The notes beneath the pieces were generated by a model that did not search any database, had not been told where the DNA came from, and worked only from the letters and a program-made list of their open reading frames with translations. A DNA stretch of 64,000 bases from JBEEJZ01 sp046046915 (GTDB taxonomy: Bacteria; Pseudomonadota; Gammaproteobacteria; Burkholderiales; Burkholderiaceae_C). Shown piece by piece: positions 26,172 to 35,948 of this stretch; the first letter of the stretch is position 1, and the number at the start of each line of letters is the position of its first letter. The DNA is taken from NCBI GenBank assembly GCA_046046915.1, contig JBJOIT010000013.1, positions 1-64,000 of the forward strand, read 5' to 3'. The position numbers and the translations under genes are program-made.

Positions 26172-28126
26172 GAGACTGTCTTCGGGACGAGATGTTCAAT
26201 GGCGTGCTGAACGTAGGGTGGAAGGAGCATAAAAAACGTGTCCCCTGCTCCAAAACCCCCTCCACATACCAGCGAGGCGAGGTACTGTGCTACGACGGCT
26301 TTCGACGCTTTCTTTGAATGCAGCGGTTCGTACGCATACGCCGCAATCTCTGCCGAGGAACACTTCGTCACAAGTTCATCGAATTCTTTCTGTGCGTCTT
26401 TCAGCACCTTGTCGAACTCGGCCTTCTTGAGGAACCCTTTGGTCCCTTCCGCCTGCTCGAGTTGGATTGCACAGTAGGTCGCCTTTGCCAAGCCGGACCT
26501 CAAGAGGTCATACTCGAGCGTCCAGTGGTCGGAGATGTAGACTTCGGTACTTCCACCCATTGCGCGCTCGACCTTCTTCCTTCGCACGTCCAAAATCTCG
26601 GCCGGAGTGTAGTCCTCGACCTTCCGCTTAGAGTGTTCCTTCTGGCCCTTCCTGAGCGGCACGGCATTACGAATCTTGTCCTGCTTCCCCTGAATGTAGG
26701 CCACATCGTTCGGTACGATGTCCAAGTCACCGAGGCACGCCACATTAACCGGTAGCACGGCGCCATCTTTACGCTGAAGGATTCTTGCATAGCGGAACAG
26801 TCCGACACTTCCAACGCTCACAGTGGAAATTCCATTTGCATCGAAGGACCGCCCCGAGCACTCTGCCAGAGCGGGCAGAAGGATTGCCTCTGCGGGACCC
26901 TCGACGATGGCTACCCCTCGGGCGAAGAAGAGGTTCGCCTTCGAGGAATCCAGGAATCGCTTCAAAAATTCATAATCGGCCTCGTCAAGGCTCGTCTCTC
27001 CGGGCTTTAGCCGGTACGTCTTTCCGGCCGCGACCAACACGAGATTTTCGACGTCGGCGCTCGATGCGATGTTGGGACTGTGCGTCGTCACCACGACCTG
27101 AATCTTCTTGTCGTCGGCTTTGTCGGCAAGCATCCTCAGTACGCGCGCCTGTAGTTGGGGATGCAGGTGAGCCTCAGGCTCCTCAATGAGTAATAGCGAA
27201 AGTTCGTCGCCTCCACCATCGCTTAGCAAAAGAAGTTCGGCTGCCATAAAAAGGACGTTGTTGTAGCCCAGCCCTCGCTCGCAATACATGTCGCCGGTAA
27301 CAGTGCCCGGAGGCCTCAGCGTCAGCTCAAGCTTCTCCAGCACCTGGGCCAATGTCAGTTCTGCGGCCACCCGGATGTCTGAGGCAAGCGGAGTGCGCTC
27401 AAAACTCAGCTCCTTTAGGTATTCGAAGTTCAGTCGGTCACGTACGTCAGTTACTGCGGTGTTCGCGCCGATACGGTGCTGGGCCTGGGCCATGACTTCG
27501 ACCAGTGTCTTGGGCTCATCATCCGGCTTGCTCTTGTCGAAGTTATTTGCCGCTTGTCCCTTCATGTCTTTGTGGGCACGAAGCACTTGCGAGAGGCGCG
27601 AGCTCTTCTTTGGTCGCAGTTCTGCCACAGCGTCGCGAAGCGGCTTCAGGTAAGTCGCTCGAAGCAGCTCCCGCGCAGCGGAGCCCAACTCTGGACCGTT
27701 GCCGCGCTTTCCGGCATTCAGGGTCACGATTGGCCCGGTCTGACGCCCACCGACCCCGGTTACGCCCGTCCGCCGCTTCGCTCGGAGATGCACAACTAAA
27801 TACGGCGCAACACCTTTCTCCAGCGTCAGCCAATCTATGAGAGCCGCCTGCTGCGCTTTGCTGAGGTCGCGCAGTTCGACCTCGAGCTCAAGTTCTGCGG
27901 CCTGATGCAGACCTTCGATATGGAAATCGTCGTCCTCAATGCGCAAGTAATCATTGCTTGTCGTCAGAAGGACGTATCGCATCACATCCACGATGCTCGT
28001 CTTCCCTGCATCGTTCTCGCCAACTAGGACGTTTAAACCTGGATTGAGTTCTAAATCGAGGTGCTTGCCTGTGGTGCGGTCTCCGAAGGCTCGAAAGTTG
28101 ATTGCCGTTACGCGATGAAGATACAT
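26168..28126 (-). CDS. gajA: Gabija protein GajA, OLD-family ATPase/Toprim nuclease
   Basis: The 652-residue protein has an SMC/ABC-like ATPase with Walker A GENDAGKTS at residues 36-44 and the signature and Walker B LLLIEEPEAHLHP. A switch His follows in TTHSPNI. The C-terminal Toprim nuclease domain has the Glu in AIVEGPAEAILLPAL and the DxD in CLGDLDIVPND. OLD-family GajA proteins nick DNA and are held off by ATP in normal cells. The pair order and 4-bp overlap with gajB match Gabija. The family name rests on the combination; other OLD plus UvrD pairs exist. Confidence 0.88.
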   Translation of the reverse strand: MYLHRVTAINFRAFGDRTTGKHLDLELNPGLNVLVGENDAGKTSIVDVMRYVLLTTSNDYLRIEDDDFHIEGLHQAAELELEVELRDLSKAQQAALIDWLTLEKGVAPYLVVHLRAKRRTGVTGVGGRQTGPIVTLNAGKRGNGPELGSAARELLRATYLKPLRDAVAELRPKKSSRLSQVLRAHKDMKGQAANNFDKSKPDDEPKTLVEVMAQAQHRIGANTAVTDVRDRLNFEYLKELSFERTPLASDIRVAAELTLAQVLEKLELTLRPPGTVTGDMYCERGLGYNNVLFMAAELLLLSDGGGDELSLLLIEEPEAHLHPQLQARVLRMLADKADDKKIQVVVTTHSPNIASSADVENLVLVAAGKTYRLKPGETSLDEADYEFLKRFLDSSKANLFFARGVAIVEGPAEAILLPALAECSGRSFDANGISTVSVGSVGLFRYARILQRKDGAVLPVNVACLGDLDIVPNDVAYIQGKQDKIRNAVPLRKGQKEHSKRKVEDYTPAEILDVRRKKVERAMGGSTEVYISDHWTLEYDLLRSGLAKATYCAIQLEQAEGTKGFLKKAEFDKVLKDAQKEFDELVTKCSSAEIAAYAYEPLHSKKASKAVVAQYLASLVCGGGFGAGDTFFMLLPPYVQHAIEHLVPKTVS

Positions 28127-28590
28127 GTTATTTTCAGAGTTTTTAGTAGGTGTCCGAAGGCACGATGGACTTCACCCACTTCGATAGACATATTGCAACT
28201 TCGGCCCCAGCGGGCATTGCCTTTTCGATACTGACATCAATGTCTTCGTCCCACCATCCCCCATTTGGGGGAGTTTGGAATGAATGCGACCAGCCTTTTC
28301 GAGTTCTTCGTTTTCCGGGCTGAACGTCAGCTCCTGGTCGGTTTCTGGCGAAGGACTTGGCCTGATAGAGGTCCGCTTCAGCCAATCAGAGACATTCGGC
28401 GCCAAGTCGCCAATGCCCTCAAACGCTGCATTGTCGACGTCAGCCGCTTGAAGTTTGCCTTCGCGCTACCCAAAGGACACCTAGTCCCGACCTACGGCGC
28501 GCGACTGGCTACTATTGCCTGTCACCGCTCCCTAATGTTCTGAGCTCACGGCTCACGAGCGGCCAGAAATACTTACCTTCAAACATCGCT
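28127..28590. other. Intergenic stretch upstream of gajA
   Basis: Short frames occur on the minus strand (80 residues ending at 28,143, and 77 residues in another frame), but neither has a convincing start or family. The region should hold the gajAB promoter and the rightward promoter for the phosphatase gene. No clear RNA or repeat is visible. Confidence 0.4.
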
Positions 28591-29070
28591 ATGCTGAAAT
28601 CAGTTGAATTCATGTCGTTGGAGTCAATGAATGCCTTGCAGCCGAACAAGGCGGTGGCAGTCATTTCAATTCATGACTCTGCAACTGTGCGGGACCTTCC
28701 CTCCTTCGCAGGCTTCCTTGACGTACTTCAACTCAACATGCTGGATGTTTGCGAAGAGAACGCTGGTCAGTCACCTGGGGCGTGGGCCGATGAGCCATCG
28801 CTTGAACAGCATCTCGAGTACTGCGGGATTCCTGAAAACTTCGCACCGTCACTTTCTCACTCCCTTGAGGTTCGTAACTATGTTGACAGCGTTCATGCGC
28901 GCACCGAAGTGCTTCACCTTGTAGTGCATTGCTCTGCGGGGGTGTCTCGGTCGGCAGCCATCGCATGGTGGACTTCCGAGAGATTTGGGGTCAAATTGCA
29001 TGACAGAGCAGACGTCGGATTGGGCGAAGCAAACCCGCGCGTAAAGCGACTTTTGCGCTCGCTGGATTGA
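28591..29070 (+). CDS. Dual-specificity/tyrosine phosphatase-like protein
   Basis: The 159-residue protein carries the Cys-phosphatase signature HCSAGVSRSAA (HCX5RS) near residue 113, with the nucleophile Cys and phosphate-binding Arg intact. An upstream Asp-containing region may supply the general acid. Length fits small dual-specificity phosphatases. It lies between Gabija and the replication gene. The substrate could be a phosphoprotein, an RNA end or a nucleotide; the sequence does not decide. Confidence 0.75.
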   Translation: MLKSVEFMSLESMNALQPNKAVAVISIHDSATVRDLPSFAGFLDVLQLNMLDVCEENAGQSPGAWADEPSLEQHLEYCGIPENFAPSLSHSLEVRNYVDSVHARTEVLHLVVHCSAGVSRSAAIAWWTSERFGVKLHDRADVGLGEANPRVKRLLRSLD

Positions 29071-29125
29071 AAATCGCATTGAGCCTCGGGGTCAAGTCTT
29101 GGTAATCCGTTGAAACACAGGGATA

Positions 29126-29151
29126 AGAGTCTTGCCTCGAGGCAAGACTCT
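29126..29151. repeat. Perfect 26-bp palindrome
   Basis: The half-site AGAGTCTTGCCTC is followed directly by its exact complement, giving a loop-free palindrome. No T run follows, so it is not a typical terminator. It lies between the phosphatase and rep genes and may be a protein-binding or origin site. Confidence 0.8.
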
Positions 29152-29354
29152 GACTCAACATCGAGCAGGAATCAGTTCTCGCTTGCACGCAGCAAAGACA
29201 ATGGACTTGCCGAATATGTGTAGCAAATAGCCTTCCGAAAGTGCCGCTCACACTTGCAGTCGGTCAGACGTAAACGGGCACAACTCACCTTGCTAACTCT
29301 ACCGTGACTGGCGCAGTCAAGATGGGAGGATACCGGCATCTAATTTAAGCGGTC

Positions 29355-29490
29355 GCTATACGAAGTCCACAGGCGGCATATCGCAGCCTGAAAAAACGCC
29401 CTATTCCCAAGCCGACCAAGCAAAGGGGAATAAGGCGCTGCGGACAAATCCAATGCAACGTATAGCAACACGGTCTCCGCGCGGGAGACC
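29355..29490 (+). promoter_or_regulatory. Structured leader of the replication gene
   Basis: Three inverted repeats stack in 136 bp before the rep start. GCTATACG (29355) pairs with CGTATAGC (29459-29466). CGCCCTATTCCC (29397) pairs with GGGAATAAGGCG at 11 of 12 positions. GGTCTCC (29472) pairs with GGAGACC (29484-29490), ending 3 bp before the GTG. Such nested leaders are typical of rep control by structure or antisense RNA, or of an origin. Confidence 0.6.
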
Positions 29491-29493
29491 ACG

Positions 29494-30582
29494 GTGGCAA
29501 CGCCCCTTTTCGCGCATTTAAACAGCACAGAACTCGCCCGAGCTCAATCCATTCTGCTATTCGCCGACGAGCAACGACTTGCCCGAAAGCCGCGATGCAG
29601 CGCAACCAAGGACCATAGCGTCATTCGCACCGCGTCAAATGCGTTGTTGTTTCCATACATTCAGCCAAACAGCCCAATGGCCTACTCCCGCATCGTGTTG
29701 GACCTTGATTGGCACAATCCCAAGCATCGGTTCCACAACTTGCCATTGCGATATCTTTCAGAGGCGCGCGCATGGGAGAACGACCTGGGTGTTCCAGAAC
29801 CCAACTGGGTCGCGTTATCCCGCGACAAAAACAGTGCACATATCGCCTACGAACTCGATACCCCGGTTGGCAGACACGAACATGCGCGAATCAAGCCGCA
29901 ACGGTACATGGCTGCAGTCGAGAATGCCCTTGCCTTGGCAGTCGGCGCCGATGAGGGATTCAATGGTCAGCTCTGTAAGAACCCCATCAGCTCAAACTGG
30001 GACTTGTACAAAGGGCCAGAGCGCGGGCGTGACTTGCATGAATTGGCAGACTATGTCGAACTCACGCACAAGAAAATTCAGGCTTTCAACCGCACGCCTA
30101 GGGGAGAAATTGGTCGCAACGTCTTTCTATTCGATGAAGTCCGATTTTGGGCATATGACAACATTAATGAACACAGGGCACGTGACTTTGAATCGTGGGA
30201 AAAGGCAGTCGTCGCCACAGCGGAGCACATCAATGCAGCCAGCTATGAGCATTTACCGTTCCTGACAGGTCGAGGGCTCTTGCCAATTGCCGAGTGCAAA
30301 GCGGTTGGAAGAAGTGTCGCGCGCTGGGTGTGGGCGAACCACGGAAAAAAGGAACTCACCGCCGCCTTCAGCGAACTGCAATCTTGGCGTGGGGTGCGCG
30401 GTGCCGCCGCTGCTGCAAAAGTTAAGCGCGAGCGTCGTGAGGCGCAAGTCATTGCCGCCATTGGCCAGCTAATTTCTCAGGGACAAATGCCGACCATGGG
30501 GAAGGTCGCAAAGCTCATCAATTGCTCAACTCCCACACTGTCAAAGCATTACAAGCAGCTGTTCCATGGAACTCTGCACTGA
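29494..30582 (+). CDS. rep: Plasmid replication initiator (replicase family)
   Basis: The 362-residue protein resembles plasmid replicase-family initiators of Gram-negative plasmids. It has YLSEARAWENDLGVPEPNW, the conserved ALSRDKNSAHIAYEL block, and RYMAAVENALALAVGADEGFNGQLCKNP. A C-terminal helix-turn-helix follows (MPTMGKVAKLINCSTPTLSKHYKQL). Such proteins start replication at a nearby origin. I chose the GTG at 29494, which lies 3 bp after a hairpin carrying GGGAGA. Its presence suggests that the island has a plasmid stage or derives from a plasmid. Confidence 0.85.
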   Translation: MATPLFAHLNSTELARAQSILLFADEQRLARKPRCSATKDHSVIRTASNALLFPYIQPNSPMAYSRIVLDLDWHNPKHRFHNLPLRYLSEARAWENDLGVPEPNWVALSRDKNSAHIAYELDTPVGRHEHARIKPQRYMAAVENALALAVGADEGFNGQLCKNPISSNWDLYKGPERGRDLHELADYVELTHKKIQAFNRTPRGEIGRNVFLFDEVRFWAYDNINEHRARDFESWEKAVVATAEHINAASYEHLPFLTGRGLLPIAECKAVGRSVARWVWANHGKKELTAAFSELQSWRGVRGAAAAAKVKRERREAQVIAAIGQLISQGQMPTMGKVAKLINCSTPTLSKHYKQLFHGTLH

Positions 30583-30791
30583 AGGAGTGTGAGGGGTGTT
30601 AACTTAGGCCATATCAGGTAAACCCCAACCGGGAATACGCGCAGGCCTTTCAGTTCTTTCCCAGGAGGAGGCTTCGGCAGGAAAAAATGGTGATGAGGTG
30701 CCTCTGTAGGCGGTATTCAGCGCTCACGCGCGCGAACCCGGGACACCGAGCCATCGGAAGCCGTTAATCTCTGCGACCGCTGAACTTATCG

Positions 30792-31535
30792 TCAATAGTC
30801 CCAGTCTTCGTGACGCACCGGAAGGCGGTTGAGCTCATCCCGATAAAACCGCCATTTCGGCATGAACTTGGTCATCAGAGCAACGAACCTGGGGTTATGG
30901 GTGGGTTCCAGCAGGTGGGTGAGCTCGTGCACCACGATGTATTCCAGGCACTCCAAAGGCTTTTTGGCGAGCTCCAGGTTCACCAAGATGGATTTGGCCG
31001 CCGGCGTGCAACTACCCCATTTCGTCTTCATCTTGCGCGTGCTGAACGTGGGTGCCACCACGCCGATGTGAGGCGCCCACTTTTCAATCAGCTGACGGGT
31101 CTCGGCTTTGAGCTGCTCGCGGAGCCATTCATCCAGAACCACCTGGCGCTTTTCCTGACTGGCCCCCGGCCGCATATGAAGCACCAACTTCCCGTGGGTC
31201 ACTGTGACCTCTGGCGGAGCATCATGCTCGACCACCTTCAGCAGGTAGCGCCGCCCCCAAACGTAGTGACTCTCCCGGTCCAGGTACTCCCTTGGGGATT
31301 GACGGGCTTGGCCACGTAGCTTTTCCTGCTGTTGCTTAATCCAGCCTAGCTTGGAGATGGCAAACACGCGCAAGGTATCCAGGTCCATGTGCATGGGTGC
31401 AGCAATGCGTACCTTGCCGTGCGGGGGGTAGACACTCAAGTGGATGTTCTTGATGGCCTTTTGCGTTACGTCCACGGCGATATCGCCCAGATGGATTTGG
31501 CTCCCCATCGGCGCCTTCGACCCTGACGTCATCAA
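30792..31535 (-). CDS. YgjP-like M48-type metallopeptidase (DUF45)
   Basis: The 247-residue protein has the DUF45 zinc-peptidase signature HELTHLLEPTHNPRF near residue 203, with the KWGSCT motif about 35 residues earlier. These proteins are often encoded directly after hsdR of type I RM systems, as here, where the ATG overlaps hsdR by 4 bp. Their substrate is unknown; processing or turnover of RM subunits is a plausible inference. An alternative in-frame start (MGSQIHLG) lies 9 residues inside. Confidence 0.88.
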   Translation of the reverse strand: MMTSGSKAPMGSQIHLGDIAVDVTQKAIKNIHLSVYPPHGKVRIAAPMHMDLDTLRVFAISKLGWIKQQQEKLRGQARQSPREYLDRESHYVWGRRYLLKVVEHDAPPEVTVTHGKLVLHMRPGASQEKRQVVLDEWLREQLKAETRQLIEKWAPHIGVVAPTFSTRKMKTKWGSCTPAAKSILVNLELAKKPLECLEYIVVHELTHLLEPTHNPRFVALMTKFMPKWRFYRDELNRLPVRHEDWDY

Positions 31536-34500
31536 TACTCGCCCTGCTGCTTGATGATGAGAAAGATGCGCTCGACCAGGGCCACGTTCAGCAACACGTC
31601 ATAAATGGCCTTCTTGACCACCTGTTCACGCGCCTGGATGCCACGCCAGCCGTCCGGTCGATGCGCTTTGACAGAGGCATCAATGCGCAGGGCCAATTCC
31701 AAAACCGGGTCTGCAGAAGCATTTCCATAGGGCGGAATCTGTTCGGCTACAAAGTTTGCCGGCATGGCCGCCAATTCGGCTTTCAGGTTGTTGTACACCG
31801 CACGCCGACCCGGGGTGTTCAGTTGCGCCGGAGTCTCCGACCCCTGGCCGGCCTGCACCCGCTTGACCACATCGGCAATTCGACGAAGGTACTCCTCGTA
31901 GTCAATGGCCTTCGCCTTGCGGGAAGCAATGATTTCATTGAGGAGCGCCGACATCTTCTCAAAGTACGCTGGGTCGTTCAGGTGGTCCTTGATGATTTTG
32001 CTGCGGACGTTGTTCTCAATCGTCTCCGCAATCGCTGTCCGGTCGCCTTTGATGCCGTCGGGCAGCTGATTAATGGCGTCGGCGATGCCGCTTTTGACAA
32101 TCAGTTCCATCAAGGGAATGTCACCGAACGGAGAGATGGTGCGCGGGGCATCGGCCTGGATGTAAGTGTCAATCAGGTGGCGCATGTCGGCCTCGTAGGC
32201 CTTCAAGTCAATGGTCTCACCACTGGCCTTACGGATGATTTCCCGCAGTTTCAGATAACGGTCTATCAGCGCTTTGATGCGCTGGATGTCGGCATCGCTG
32301 TAGCCGGCAGCTTCCAGGTCGTCCACGATGCTGGCAAACGCCCGCATCAGACCGGCTGTGGCCTTGTAAAGAGCCACGCGCTGGGGCTCATGCGCTACCA
32401 ATTCATCGGGGATTTCGCTGTTACCGCAGAAATAATGGATGTGCTCCAGCTCGCCCTTAGGGGGCAACACCGGTTCACACAGCATGGCGACCGCTTCCAG
32501 CGCGGTATCAAGCTTCTCGCGACCCAGCACCAGGCGGTCCTTGAGCAAAATCTGTGGGTCCTCACCACCGGTCTTGTCGAGCTCGGAGGTGTAGACCGCA
32601 ATGGCTTTCTCAACCTTGGTAAACAGCTTTTTGTAATCGACGATGTAACCAAAGTCCTTGTCATCACCATCCAGCCGGTTGGTCCGGCAAATCGCCTGGA
32701 ACAGACCGTGGTCTTGCATCTCTTTATCGATGTACAGATAGGAACAGCTGGGCGCATCAAAGCCAGTCAGCAGTTTGTTGACCACCACCAGCAAGCGCAT
32801 GTTGGCGGGCTGCTTCTTGAACAGGTCCTTGGCACGGTCCTCATAGGTCTCTGTCTTGGTCTTGCCTGGCTGAGCATCGACATTTTTCAGGAGGTCGGTG
32901 TAAGTGCTGTAGATGTACTCTTTGTCGGTCTCGGTATTGGCGCCCGTGTCTTCAGTGGTGATGTCCTTGGTCTGCGGGTTGTATGAGGTCACCACCGCGC
33001 ATTTGCCCTTGAAAGGGGTCTTCTGGAAAAGCACGTAGTACTTGCAGGCCTCGTAGATGCTGGAGGCCACCAGAATGGCGGTGCCACGGTGGTTGTTCAG
33101 TCGGGGTTTGACGCCGAAGTCGTACACGATGTCCGCCACCACCTGGTCCATACGCGAACGGGAGCTCAGCACGTTTTGCAGCGTGCCCCACTGCTCACGC
33201 AATGCAGCCTTCTGCCAATTGTTGAGCGTCTTGGTCTTGGCTTCGAACCAGGCATCAACCTTCTCAGGGGAACCCAGGCGCTGGTCGATATCACGGGCCT
33301 CGTAAACGAGGTCCAGCACCACCTTGTCTTCGACAGCTTCGCTGAATTTGTACGTGTGGATGTAGCCACCGAACACTTCCATGCTGGTCTGTTTGTCCTG
33401 CTTCAGCAACGGGGTGCCGGTAAAGCCAATGAACACGGCATTGGGCATCAATGCCTTCATGACCCGATGTAGCTTGCCGCTTTGGGTGCGGTGGCATTCG
33501 TCCACGAACACAAACAGCTCACCCACCGTCTGGCTTGGCTGTGCTTGCAGGTCTTTGATGAACTGGTCAAAGTCGTCGACGCCTCGCTGGCCGAACTTGT
33601 GCACCAGTGAGCACAGCAGCCGTGGTTTGGCGTGCCCGAGCTGGGTCATCAGGTTACGGCCACTGGTGGTGCGGGTAATAGGGTGGCCAGCATCGGTGAA
33701 AACACCCTCAATCTGCTTGTCCAGTTCATCCCGGTCCGTGACGATGACAACGCGGGCATTAGGCTTGTTTTCCAGAATCCACTTCGCAAGCAGCACCATG
33801 ACAATGCTTTTGCCACTGCCCTGGGTGTGCCAGATGATGCCGCCTTCGTAGCGGTCAACATGGGCCTGGGCCGCCTTGATTCCGAAATACTGGTGGACGC
33901 GGGGCAGCTTTTTGATTCCGCCATCGAACAGCACAAAGTCGTGCATGAGCTCTATCAGCCGGGGTTTTGCACAAATTTTAAGCAAGTACTTGTCGAGCTT
34001 GAAGTGGCTGTTGTCCAGCTCGTCTTCCTTCCACTTCAGGAAATACTTCTCTTCTGTGCCAATCGTGCCGTACTGCAGTCCCTCGGAGTCATTGCCTGCA
34101 AACACGAACTGGACCGTTGCAAAGAACGGGGCAATGAACTCAGGTTGCTGGTTGACCAGGCTTTGACGGATTCCATGGCCAATTGAGGTGCGACTGTTTT
34201 TGAGCTCCAGCACCCCCACCGCGATGCCATTGACGTAAATCGCCACATCCGGACGCTTTTCATGATTGCCCATGACCGTCACCTCTTCGGCGACAGCAAA
34301 GTGATTGCTGGAAGCTACCTTCCAGTCAATCAGCTCCACAGTCTCAAAGTTGTCACCGGCCTCGGCCTTCACCTGCACTCCGTAGCGGAGCAACTGGTAC
34401 ACCGCCTGGTTATTGTCATACAGGCTTCGATTTGGGTTGTCCGCAGCCGTACGCAGTTCGTACATCGCCTTGGAAATTAAGGCGGGACGATAGCCACGGC

Positions 34501-34651
34501 GAGACAGGTACTCGCTGAGCTGCGCTTCTTCAATGTTACTGTTGCCGGCCCGGTCCTGAAAGTTGCCAAGAAAGCTGTAACCCAAGTCCTGAGTGAACAG
34601 TTTGATGACACGGTTTTGTGTGACGCGCTCGGGCTGGCCGATTGTGCTCAT
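31532..34651 (-). CDS. hsdR: Type I restriction endonuclease subunit R (system 2)
   Basis: This HsdR (1039 residues from the chosen start) has an N-terminal PD-(D/E)XK nuclease (RPDVAIYVNGIAVGVLELKNSR). The translocase follows, with Walker A HTQGSGKSIVM, the box FVDECHR and the motif FTGTPLLK. The helical C-terminus is complete. It is only distantly related to the system 1 HsdR and belongs to the EcoR124-like branch. I chose the ATG at 34651 (MSTIGQPERV), with AGGGA upstream; ATG 34684 is in frame 33 bp earlier. Confidence 0.94.
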   Translation of the reverse strand: MSTIGQPERVTQNRVIKLFTQDLGYSFLGNFQDRAGNSNIEEAQLSEYLSRRGYRPALISKAMYELRTAADNPNRSLYDNNQAVYQLLRYGVQVKAEAGDNFETVELIDWKVASSNHFAVAEEVTVMGNHEKRPDVAIYVNGIAVGVLELKNSRTSIGHGIRQSLVNQQPEFIAPFFATVQFVFAGNDSEGLQYGTIGTEEKYFLKWKEDELDNSHFKLDKYLLKICAKPRLIELMHDFVLFDGGIKKLPRVHQYFGIKAAQAHVDRYEGGIIWHTQGSGKSIVMVLLAKWILENKPNARVVIVTDRDELDKQIEGVFTDAGHPITRTTSGRNLMTQLGHAKPRLLCSLVHKFGQRGVDDFDQFIKDLQAQPSQTVGELFVFVDECHRTQSGKLHRVMKALMPNAVFIGFTGTPLLKQDKQTSMEVFGGYIHTYKFSEAVEDKVVLDLVYEARDIDQRLGSPEKVDAWFEAKTKTLNNWQKAALREQWGTLQNVLSSRSRMDQVVADIVYDFGVKPRLNNHRGTAILVASSIYEACKYYVLFQKTPFKGKCAVVTSYNPQTKDITTEDTGANTETDKEYIYSTYTDLLKNVDAQPGKTKTETYEDRAKDLFKKQPANMRLLVVVNKLLTGFDAPSCSYLYIDKEMQDHGLFQAICRTNRLDGDDKDFGYIVDYKKLFTKVEKAIAVYTSELDKTGGEDPQILLKDRLVLGREKLDTALEAVAMLCEPVLPPKGELEHIHYFCGNSEIPDELVAHEPQRVALYKATAGLMRAFASIVDDLEAAGYSDADIQRIKALIDRYLKLREIIRKASGETIDLKAYEADMRHLIDTYIQADAPRTISPFGDIPLMELIVKSGIADAINQLPDGIKGDRTAIAETIENNVRSKIIKDHLNDPAYFEKMSALLNEIIASRKAKAIDYEEYLRRIADVVKRVQAGQGSETPAQLNTPGRRAVYNNLKAELAAMPANFVAEQIPPYGNASADPVLELALRIDASVKAHRPDGWRGIQAREQVVKKAIYDVLLNVALVERIFLIIKQQGEY

Positions 34652-34709
34652 TTCATAAATTCCCTGAAGTGCCGGCAGCGACATTGGCCACCAGTCATTG
34701 CTGAGGTGC

Positions 34710-35948
34710 TCATATTAGGCGGGTTCTTCCCGTCAACAGTTCTTGCATCATGCCTTGCTTGATGAGACGGATTTTTTCGCGACGGGCTTCGAGGGTGGCG
34801 AGTTCGGCGTCTATGTCGGAGAGCACCTTGGCTATTGCGGCTTGCTCATCGAGGTTGGGAACTTTGATTTGGATAGTAGCCAACGCACTGGCACTTATAT
34901 GCACAACAGCATCCCCTTGCCCCATACTGGCCTTCTGTCTGTTAACCGGCTCCGTATTCAAGTAGTAGCCCATGAACACTGCATTTGATTCAGTCGACCT
35001 AAGGATGACGATATCACCACCGGCGTATGCTTCAAAGTCATCTACGAACGCAACGCACTTACCAATTTCCGCCTTTGTTTCTCCAGAGCCAGCAAAACAA
35101 ATGTCACCCTTTTTGAGCAGCAAAGCTGTCGACGCGACACTCGGGGATATCCATGAATAAAACGCTTTGATGTAGTCATCATGTTGCGTATAAATTTCGC
35201 CGTATCGAATGCAGGGTAGTGCACCACTTAGTGATTCGTCCTTTCTGACTCCACTTCCTTTGAGAAAGCCGCCGATATCACCCAAACACTTCGATGCCCA
35301 CTTCTCTTCAAAGTCCGGCAGCCGCGTTTGACCCGTGAGGAGTTGCTGCATGGCGGCCTGTTTGAGGTCGCGCTTTTTGGAGATGAGTTGGTCTAGTTTG
35401 GTGAGCAGACCGTCGACATCGGACAACGCAATGGAAATTGCACGTTGCTCATCGCTAGGCGCAACAGCAACCGAAAATTCGGCAAATCCAGTAGTTGTTA
35501 GGTTAGTAAAAACACCGCCGTGAGTGGCCGCCAAGTCAAACTTCTGCCGAAGACTGGTGAGCTGGTGATACAGATAGTCACTCGATATCTCACGCTTAAT
35601 GTCTACCAAAGCCAAAAAACCGTCATGAATGCAGGCATCTACCGCCAAAAACGATGGGATGCCCACCGTACCGGAGCAAACAACCGTCAAAGTGCCCTTT
35701 GGACAGGGCCGACTGAGCTTTGCACCTTCAACGGTTAAAGAGTCCACAATTGGCGTCACAAACTTTCCATCGCGAGTCACATCCTCGACCATCAGTCTGG
35801 GAACAGTGCCACCATAAAAACGTCGGTCACCTTTCGGCCGAGGACTTGCACCGCGAATAACGCGACCTATCTCGCCCAATTTAAGAACTTGCCAGTCCTG
35901 TGGAACCACGCCTATTTCGGTCAGCTTGTATCCCTTTTCTAGCTTCAC
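34710..35948 (-). CDS. hsdS: Type I restriction-modification specificity subunit (system 2)
   Basis: The 412-residue HsdS has the usual two halves. TRD1 follows GYKLTEIGVVPQDWQVLKLGEI and leads to the spacer SDVDGLLTKLDQLISKKRDLKQAAMQQLLTGQTRL. TRD2 leads to SDIDAELATLEARREKIRLIKQGMMQELLTGRTRL. The two spacers are clear repeats of each other. The start overlaps hsdM by 4 bp. The target site cannot be read from the sequence. Confidence 0.94.
   Translation of the reverse strand: MKLEKGYKLTEIGVVPQDWQVLKLGEIGRVIRGASPRPKGDRRFYGGTVPRLMVEDVTRDGKFVTPIVDSLTVEGAKLSRPCPKGTLTVVCSGTVGIPSFLAVDACIHDGFLALVDIKREISSDYLYHQLTSLRQKFDLAATHGGVFTNLTTTGFAEFSVAVAPSDEQRAISIALSDVDGLLTKLDQLISKKRDLKQAAMQQLLTGQTRLPDFEEKWASKCLGDIGGFLKGSGVRKDESLSGALPCIRYGEIYTQHDDYIKAFYSWISPSVASTALLLKKGDICFAGSGETKAEIGKCVAFVDDFEAYAGGDIVILRSTESNAVFMGYYLNTEPVNRQKASMGQGDAVVHISASALATIQIKVPNLDEQAAIAKVLSDIDAELATLEARREKIRLIKQGMMQELLTGRTRLI

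Noticed and set aside
28143..28405. Small genes upstream of gajA on the minus strand
   Set aside because: Two overlapping frames of 77-80 residues have no ribosome site, no known motif and odd composition.
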